NCBI GenBank assembly: GCA_944363045.1
Contig: CALVTT010000012.1
Coordinates: 1 to 36,868, forward strand
Length of the DNA: 36,868 bases
Direction of reading: 5' to 3'
DNA from: an uncultured Clostridia bacterium
GTDB lineage: Bacteria > Bacillota > Clostridia > Christensenellales > Borkfalkiaceae
The notes beneath the pieces were generated by a model. It searched no databases and was not told where the DNA came from. It saw only the letters and a list, made by a program, of their open reading frames with translations. Shown one piece after another: positions 33,273 through 36,868 of the stretch; the stretch's first letter is position 1, and every line of letters starts with the position of its first letter. Position numbers and translations under genes: made by a program.

Positions 33273-33408
33273 ATTTAAGCATTTCTTTTGCAATTGTAGT
33301 GGGATCACGATTCAATGCTTTCCCAATCTTGCGCAGACTTTTTCCTTCCTTCAGCATTGTGTAGATTTCGATTCGCTCTGATAATGTTAAATGTTTGTAT
33401 TTCGCCAT
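33273..33408 (-). pseudogene. IS30-family transposase N-terminal remnant
   Basis: The first 45 codons (MAKYKHLTLSERIEIYTMLK, then SLRKIGKALNRDPTTIAKEM) are the typical IS30 helix-turn-helix start, with AAAGGGG before the ATG. Beyond the 28-bp palindrome the frame stays open but no longer resembles a transposase and lacks the DDE domain. The element is dead. Confidence 0.75.
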
Positions 33409-33534
33409 CGTTTTCCCCTTTGGCGTTACGGGACATTTCCATTATCTCAAATCTCTACATTTTGCTCAACTAACATCCACACTCTAATCTTCCTTCTTCG
33501 ATGCGGATGTTAACTTTTCAATTAAGGAAAATTT
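33409..33534. mobile_element. Probable left end of the decayed IS30-like element
   Basis: Sequence upstream of the transposase start has an inverted pair TAACATCC/GGATGTTA about 30 bp apart and ends exactly where the ardC-like gene is cut. The exact terminal repeat cannot be fixed without the other end. Confidence 0.4.
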
Positions 33535-33996
33535 TTACGGGCTGAACACGCGGTAGAATTTGCGCAAAGGGTACACGTTCTCGTCCATGTATTCCGCGCG
33601 TTCCTCCGCCGTCATGCCGTCCAGCGTATGTTTGTCAAAGGGCTGTTTGGTTTCCTTATCCCGAAGCTCGAAGTATTCGATGGCAACTCCCGCACCTTTG
33701 CCGAGGCTTTTCCCTTCTTCGTCCATTTTGAAATGCCAGCCCTTGTACTCCATCTGCTTATAGTTCAGCCAGCGGTTGTCCGCATACCCATTCTCCATCG
33801 AGGCGAGCAGCAGGAAGATGCGGTTTACCCCGTTGTATTGCTTGCCCGTGATCGCCGATACCGGCGCGCTGCCGCCCGACCAGCCCTGTTTCCATAGTCC
33901 CGTACCCTTTTCGAGGTTAGAAAGGACAGCGTCCACAAGCAGCTTCCGCTGCGGGGTCAGGCGATCATACGCCGAAGTTTTCAGTTCATCGCTCAA
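33535..33996 (-). pseudogene. ArdC-like antirestriction protein, N-terminal ssDNA-binding domain only
   Basis: 153 codons match the N-terminal domain (DUF1738/ArdC-N) of plasmid and ICE antirestriction proteins: RLTPQRKLLVDAVLSNLEKG, LWKQGWSGG, ITGKQYNGVNRIFLL, RWLNYKQMEYKGWHF, and GVAIEYFELRDKETK. Full proteins go on with a zincin metallopeptidase domain (~150 more residues); here the frame stops right after RKFYRVFSP at the border of the IS30-like sequence, so insertion has cut it. It overlaps the upstream 44-aa ORF by 11 bp. Confidence 0.78.
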
Positions 33997-34120
33997 AGTG
34001 AGTTTTTACCTCCTCCACCCCGATGGGCTTTTCATCCCACAGATCCCCGTCTAAATCGAGCATTTCGTCCACCGAATACCCTCTCGGGATCACAATTTCA
34101 GGTTTTTCTTTGTTGTTCAT
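33986..34120 (-). CDS. 44-aa small protein, MNNKEKPEIVIP type, copy 1
   Basis: Starts MNNKEKPEIVIPRGYSVDEM and ends in KTHFER; AGGAGC is six bases before the ATG. It overlaps the ardC-like gene by 11 bp, so it was its upstream partner in an operon. A shorter copy lies at 34939-35031. No family recognised; acidic, no membrane segment. Confidence 0.6.
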   Translation of the reverse strand: MNNKEKPEIVIPRGYSVDEMLDLDGDLWDEKPIGVEEVKTHFER

Positions 34121-34151
34121 GTTCTTGCTCCTATATTTTTTCTTTGACCTA

Positions 34152-34180
34152 TTGACTTTTCCCCTCTTTCTGCGTATAAT
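34152..34180 (+). promoter_or_regulatory. Promoter of the AbrB/PIN toxin-antitoxin operon
   Basis: TTGACT and TATAAT with a 17-bp spacer, ~50 bp before the antitoxin ATG. Confidence 0.75.
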
Positions 34181-34187
34181 ATAGATG

Positions 34188-34203
34188 GTAGGATATTCCC
34201 TAC
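34188..34203. promoter_or_regulatory. Possible AbrB operator
   Basis: GTAGG and CCTAC form an inverted repeat around a 6-bp centre just downstream of the -10, a place typical for autoregulation by an AbrB-type antitoxin. Confidence 0.4.
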
Positions 34204-34228
34204 TATTCCTGCAATGGAGGTGAAAATC

Positions 34229-34519
34229 ATGCAAGGCTCTACCGCTTTTATTGACAGCGCCAAAGTTATGGCAAAGGGGCAGGTCACCATTCCCGCCGAT
34301 GTGCGCAAAGTGCTCGGTGTCGGCGAGGGCGACCGCGTTTCCTTCGTCGTTGACGGAAACAATGTGCGGCTCGTGAATGCCGCCGTGTTTGCCATGCAGA
34401 TGCTGCAAAAAGAACTTCGCGGCGAAGCGCAAAAAATCGGCATAACTTCCGATGAAGACGCGGACAAACTCATAAAAGAGATCCGGGACGAGGGCTCTTC
34501 CGATGAGAGTATTGATTGA
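34229..34519 (+). CDS. SpoVT/AbrB-type antitoxin
   Basis: 96 aa. The start is the ATG eight bases after GGAGG; an ATG five codons earlier lies inside that ribosome-binding site. The AbrB swapped-hairpin domain occupies residues ~10-50 (AKGQVTIPADVRKVLGVGEG, VSFVVDGNNVRL), followed by a helical toxin-binding tail. It overlaps the PIN gene by 17 bp, the standard antitoxin-first layout. Confidence 0.88.
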   Translation: MQGSTAFIDSAKVMAKGQVTIPADVRKVLGVGEGDRVSFVVDGNNVRLVNAAVFAMQMLQKELRGEAQKIGITSDEDADKLIKEIRDEGSSDESID

Positions 34520-35861
34520 TACCAACGTCCTCTTTTCGGCTGCACTCAACCCGAACGGCACGACCTTTCAGGCATACGTCAAAGCGGTCACGCCGCCGAA
34601 TACAGGCATCATCTGCCGGCAGAACATAGAAGAACTGCGCAGGACGTTTAATAGGAAACTCCCGCATAAAATTCAGGCTCTCGAATCCTTCCTCGCCGTG
34701 TCCATGCTGATGCTGGAAGTCGTACCCGTTCCCGAAACGGTACACGCGATCGAAGAACAGGTGCGCGACGTAAATGATCGCCCCATTCTCCGTGCTGCGA
34801 TCCATGCCAAAGCGGACGTCATTCTCACGGGCGACAAAGACCTGCTGGAAGCAGACCTCAAACGTCCTCTTGCCTGTACTCCTGCACAATTTTTGGATAT
34901 GTGCCCTTATCCCCTCGCGGCTGCCGAACGGCAGCCGCTTATTTGTTGTTCCCGCTGTTTGCTACATCAAGCAATTCGTCCAGCGAATACCCTTTCGGGA
35001 TCACAATTTCAGGTTTTTCTTTGTTGTTCATCTTCTCCACCTCTCGGTTTTTTATATTGGGCAAGGGTTGCCTTTTTTCGGCTCTTGTGTTATAATGATT
35101 TTATGAATGAGCTTGACACCACACAGAAAAAGTTGTTTGATGACCTTCGGCACATCGATGAAAACGGCAACGAATACTGGCTTGCCCGTGAATTGCAAAC
35201 TGCATTGCAGTACACCAAATGGGAAAACTTCCATAAGGTCATAAAGACCGCGCAGATCGCCTGCAAGATCAGCCAGCAAAGTGTTGCGGATTGTTTTCCT
35301 GAGGTCAGGAAGTCAATCATCTCCGGAAAAGGGCGAAAGAGTGAGATCATCGATTACAAACTCACCCGCTATGCCTGCTGTCTCATCGTGATGAACGGGG
35401 ATCCCCGCAAGGACGTCATCGCTTGGGGACAGACATATTTCGCCGTCAAAACACGGCAGCAAGAGCTCGCCGAACTTTATGAGCGCCTCTCCGAAGATGA
35501 AAAACGCCTGTTCATCCGCGGTGACATCAGGCAAAAGAATATGCTGCTTGCCGAAGCCGCAAAAAAGGCGGGCATCATCACCTCCTTGGAATATGCCACC
35601 TTCCAGGACGCAGGCTATCGCGGGCTCTATGGCGGCATGACCGCACAGGACATTGCCGAAAACAAGGGGCTGAAAGACGGTGAAGAGATCCTTGATTTTA
35701 ACCAAGTCAAAGCAAAAGGGACCCGCCCTGAAAGGCGTCTTTTGTGCGCCTTGCGGCTCATCCTCATTGCAATACCACAGTGGGTATTGCTGCTTCGTCT
35801 ATCGCCCCAATTCATCGCAAAATGCGCTCTTTCAGGGTGCAAGGCAATCGCAAGCGGGTAG
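34503..35861 (+). CDS. PIN-domain toxin reading frame that lacks its own stop and runs in frame into dinD
   Basis: Residues 1-133 are a complete PIN toxin (COG1569 type): LIDTNVLFSAAL with acidic Asp6, a central IEELRR Glu, and NDRPILRAAIHAKADVILTG with the C-terminal Asp residues, ending TPAQFLDM at 34901. Family members stop about here, but the next codon is TGC and no stop follows before the terminator hairpin at 34917-34938. The frame continues through the intergenic region into dinD (ATG 35103, same frame) and ends in the inserted element, 452 codons in all. Probably a stop-lost or frameshifted toxin; a natural PIN-DinD fusion is less likely because dinD keeps its own promoter. Confidence 0.75.
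   Translation: MRVLIDTNVLFSAALNPNGTTFQAYVKAVTPPNTGIICRQNIEELRRTFNRKLPHKIQALESFLAVSMLMLEVVPVPETVHAIEEQVRDVNDRPILRAAIHAKADVILTGDKDLLEADLKRPLACTPAQFLDMCPYPLAAAERQPLICCSRCLLHQAIRPANTLSGSQFQVFLCCSSSPPLGFLYWARVAFFRLLCYNDFMNELDTTQKKLFDDLRHIDENGNEYWLARELQTALQYTKWENFHKVIKTAQIACKISQQSVADCFPEVRKSIISGKGRKSEIIDYKLTRYACCLIVMNGDPRKDVIAWGQTYFAVKTRQQELAELYERLSEDEKRLFIRGDIRQKNMLLAEAAKKAGIITSLEYATFQDAGYRGLYGGMTAQDIAENKGLKDGEEILDFNQVKAKGTRPERRLLCALRLILIAIPQWVLLLRLSPQFIAKCALSGCKAIASG
34917..34945 (+). terminator. Terminator after the PIN domain
   Basis: GCGGCTGCC and GGCAGCCGC form a perfect 9-bp stem with GAAC loop, followed by TTATTTG. Nearly the same hairpin plus flank recurs after dinD at 36234-36262. Confidence 0.75.
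34939..35031 (-). CDS. 30-aa small protein, MNNKEKPEIVIP type, copy 2
   Basis: The minus strand codes MNNKEKPEIVIPKGYSLDEL and ends SGNNK. The first 20 codons match copy 1 (33986-34120) at about 17 positions and the DNA is nearly identical over ~60 bp. GGTGGAG precedes the ATG. It is antisense to the readthrough part of the PIN frame. Either a truncated paralogue or a duplicated DNA segment. Confidence 0.5.
   Translation of the reverse strand: MNNKEKPEIVIPKGYSLDELLDVANSGNNK
35068..35096 (+). promoter_or_regulatory. dinD promoter giving a nearly leaderless transcript
   Basis: TTGCCT and TATAAT with a 17-bp spacer; the -10 ends six bases before the dinD ATG (35103), so transcription would begin at or very near the start codon. 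No Shine-Dalgarno is present. No clear LexA box was recognised. Confidence 0.65.
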
Positions 35862-36226
35862 ATTGCCGCAGATGCAAGGCAAAGCCCGCAGGTAATATAG
35901 AGACATATTACCAAGGGCTTTAACGCCGCAGATGTGGTGAGATTTCCCGCTTTCGATCGGATCCTCTTTGCTTTGATTTGGTTATTGGCAGCGAAGAACT
36001 CGCCGCTAACCTCTTCCGCATCACTCAAACCGAAGCCAAGATGCGCCGCGAAGGAACGGACACCCCGCAGAAAGCAAATGCCGCGCACTATCAGGTCGGT
36101 AAAGCCGTCCGAGAAACGATCAAAGGCCTCGGCGGCACCATGCCGGAAGATCTTCCCACTCCCGAAAAAAGCATCAAAGAGCTGGAAGCCGAAACCCGCA
36201 AACAACTCAAATCCAAAAAAGACTGA
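35103..36226 (+). pseudogene. dinD: dinD (DNA-damage-inducible protein D), interrupted by a 282-bp element
   Basis: The first 199 codons (MNELDTTQKKLFDDLRHIDE onward, with YACCLIVMNGDPRKDVIAWG and GYRGLYGG) match E. coli DinD; the match stops after GEEILDF at 35700 and resumes at 35985 with GSEELAANLFRITQTEAKMR and ends in KSIKELEAETRKQLK. Removing 35701-35982 plus one TA gives exactly 840 nt, a 279-aa DinD in frame (E. coli 274 aa). DinD antagonises RecA in vitro in E. coli. The gene is therefore broken by insertion, not by point decay. Confidence 0.9.
35701..35982. mobile_element. MITE-like element with 21-bp terminal inverted repeats and TA duplication inside dinD
   Basis: Ends ACCAAGTCAAAGCAAAAGGGA and its partner match at 18 of 21 positions; TA flanks both sides (35699-35700 and 35983-35984), as for IS630/Tc1-type transposition. 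Internally there are nested inverted repeats: CCCTGAAAG/CTTTCAGGG (35726-35734, 35829-35837), GCAATACC/GGTATTGC (35769-35790) and AAAGCCC..GGTAATAT/ATATTACC..GGGCTTT (35881-35921). No transposase; a short frame with CAPCG resembles a zinc ribbon start at most. Confidence 0.85.
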
Positions 36227-36233
36227 CCCTCCT

Positions 36234-36262
36234 GCGGCTGCCTTTCGGCAGCCGCTTGTTTT
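36234..36262 (+). terminator. Terminator of dinD
   Basis: GCGGCTGCC and GGCAGCCGC with TTTC loop, followed by TTGTTTT, 7 bp after the dinD stop. Same arms as the hairpin at 34917-34938. Confidence 0.85.
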
Positions 36263-36281
36263 ATTTGCTGTTCCCACACTT

Positions 36282-36465
36282 TACCGCAAATTACTTCGGT
36301 GAAATACCGCAAATCACTCCAACAAAATGCCGCAAATCTCTTCGCCAAAATGCCACAAATCTCTTCGCCAAAATGCCACAAATCTGTTAAATGAAATAGC
36401 ACAAATCTATTAAATGAAATGCCGCAAATTTGTAAAACAGAGCGCCGCATATTCTCCGCATGATC
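36282..36465. repeat. Degenerate 23-bp tandem repeat array (7-8 units) upstream of the ATPase gene
   Basis: Seven consecutive 23-bp units begin at 36282, 36305, 36328, 36351, 36374, 36397 and 36420, each starting T(A/G)(C/G)C(G/A)CAAAT and A-rich at the end; an eighth, weaker unit runs to 36465. Units 3 and 4 differ by one base; units 5 and 6 share a different second half (GTTAAATGAAA-like). There are no unique spacers, so it is not CRISPR; 23 is not a multiple of 3, so it is unlikely to be coding. It ends ~50 bp before the -35 of the ATPase promoter. Confidence 0.85.
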
Positions 36466-36513
36466 GCTCAGAATGTTTCGAGCCCTCCCTTTCATTTTCG
36501 ACAAACTTTCCTC

Positions 36514-36542
36514 TTGACAAAATCATTTGTTTGCGCTATAAT
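36514..36542 (+). promoter_or_regulatory. Consensus promoter of the AAA ATPase
   Basis: Perfect TTGACA and TATAAT with a 17-bp spacer, ~50 bp before the ATG at 36591. Confidence 0.85.
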
Positions 36543-36547
36543 ATTTA

Positions 36548-36563
36548 CATAATCGTGATTATG
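36548..36563. promoter_or_regulatory. 16-bp palindrome at the ATPase transcription start
   Basis: CATAATC-GT-GATTATG is a perfect inverted repeat 6-21 bp after the -10 hexamer, a likely repressor site overlapping the transcription start. Confidence 0.5.
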
Positions 36564-36590
36564 CTAAACTAAATTCTGTTGAGGTAGACC

Positions 36591-36868
36591 ATGTTTATCG
36601 GAAGAACGCAGGAACTGCAATTTTTGAATGAGCATTATCATTCTACAAAAGCTGAATTTATCGTCCTGTATGGCAGGCGCCGCGTCGGAAAGACCGAGCT
36701 CTTGACCGAGTTTTGCAAAGACAAACCAAATCTTTTTTATGCCTGTACGGAAACGACGGATAAGCAGCAATTTGCAAAGTTTTCCGAATGTGTCCTCTCC
36801 TTTGGCAATTCCCGTTCTTTCATCAAGGCTTTTGCCGATTGGGAGGATGTCTTTTCCCGCCTTCCCGA
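36591..36868 (+). CDS. AAA ATPase of the archaeal-ATPase/DUF234 type, 3' end outside the window
   Basis: The first 92 codons are visible. MFIGRTQELQFLNEHYHSTK and IVLYGRRRVGKTELLTEF (P-loop GRRRVGKT, residues 28-35) and NLFYACTETTDKQQFAKF fit PF01637-type ATPases, which usually carry a C-terminal DUF234 nuclease-like domain; that part is not in the window. GAGGT is five bases before ATG. These genes are often present in many copies in gut Firmicutes; the role is unsettled. Context: own consensus promoter, palindrome at the start, and a 23-bp repeat array upstream. Confidence 0.82.
   Translation, partial: MFIGRTQELQFLNEHYHSTKAEFIVLYGRRRVGKTELLTEFCKDKPNLFYACTETTDKQQFAKFSECVLSFGNSRSFIKAFADWEDVFSRLP

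Noticed and set aside
36282..36465. CRISPR array
   Set aside because: Repeats are directly adjacent without spacers and degenerate; no cas genes nearby.
36091..36504. 137-codon minus-strand frame with repeated ICGI/RFAAF-like segments
   Set aside because: Translation of the 23-bp repeat array; a 23-bp period shifts frame each unit, so the similarity is from DNA repeats.

Overview
The window looks like a fragment of a GC-rich Clostridia chromosome, plausibly a gut member of the Christensenellales type. That placement is inference from gene content and order: the Firmicutes ecfA1-ecfA2-ecfT-truA block, pyrR, a THF riboswitch before a FolT-type ECF S component, many GH genes with AraC regulators, and DUF421/DUF4363. 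No rRNA, tRNA or CRISPR array was seen. About 30 kb is dense, well-ordered chromosomal DNA. The last ~6 kb (about 30.4-36.9 kb) is visibly AT-richer and full of broken genes, and looks like a decayed mobile island.

Left part (1-10.4 kb). A hexapeptide-repeat transferase (cut by the window edge) overlaps an O-antigen-ligase-like polymerase. Then come a small orphan ORF, degV, and an AraC regulator divergent from a DMT transporter that overlaps a GH2 enzyme carrying the beta-glucuronidase NxKG motif. Two unrecognised single-pass membrane/coil miniproteins, a LysR regulator and mnmE follow.

Middle (10.4-24.4 kb, mostly minus strand). One operon is ecfA1-ecfA2-ecfT-truA-membrane protein (energising module of ECF vitamin transporters plus tRNA pseudouridine synthase). 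A second long unit is lgt-pncB-coiled coil-lspA-rluD-pyrR-der-plsY, joining lipoprotein maturation, NAD salvage, rRNA pseudouridylation, pyrimidine control, ribosome assembly and phospholipid synthesis. Both Lgt and LspA have long charged C-terminal tails. A solitary folate-type S component (FolT) lies behind a THF riboswitch with two tandem expression-platform hairpins, and would dock on the EcfA1A2T module encoded about 9 kb away. DUF421-DUF4363 lies divergently.

Glycan locus (24.4-30.4 kb). GH43 and GH78 (alpha-L-rhamnosidase) flank an AraC regulator. The same ~39-bp bipartite sequence occurs upstream of GH43/araC and of GH78, which defines a likely local regulon. Downstream of GH43 a deletion scar joins the first codons of a GH1-like gene to the last ~68 codons of an aquaporin.

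Island (30.4-36.9 kb). It holds a serine-recombinase C-terminal remnant, an intact RloA/RloB (AbiL-like) defence pair, an IS30 transposase remnant, an ArdC antirestriction remnant, two copies of a tiny MNNKEKPEIVIP-type ORF, and an AbrB/PIN toxin-antitoxin pair whose toxin frame has lost its stop. It also holds a dinD gene cut by a 282-bp TIR element with a TA duplication (excision restores a 279-aa DinD), a degenerate 23-bp tandem-repeat array, and the start of an AAA/DUF234-type ATPase behind a consensus promoter. The most unusual items are the MITE-like structured element in dinD, the stop-less PIN frame ahead of a terminator, and the 23-bp array before the ATPase.
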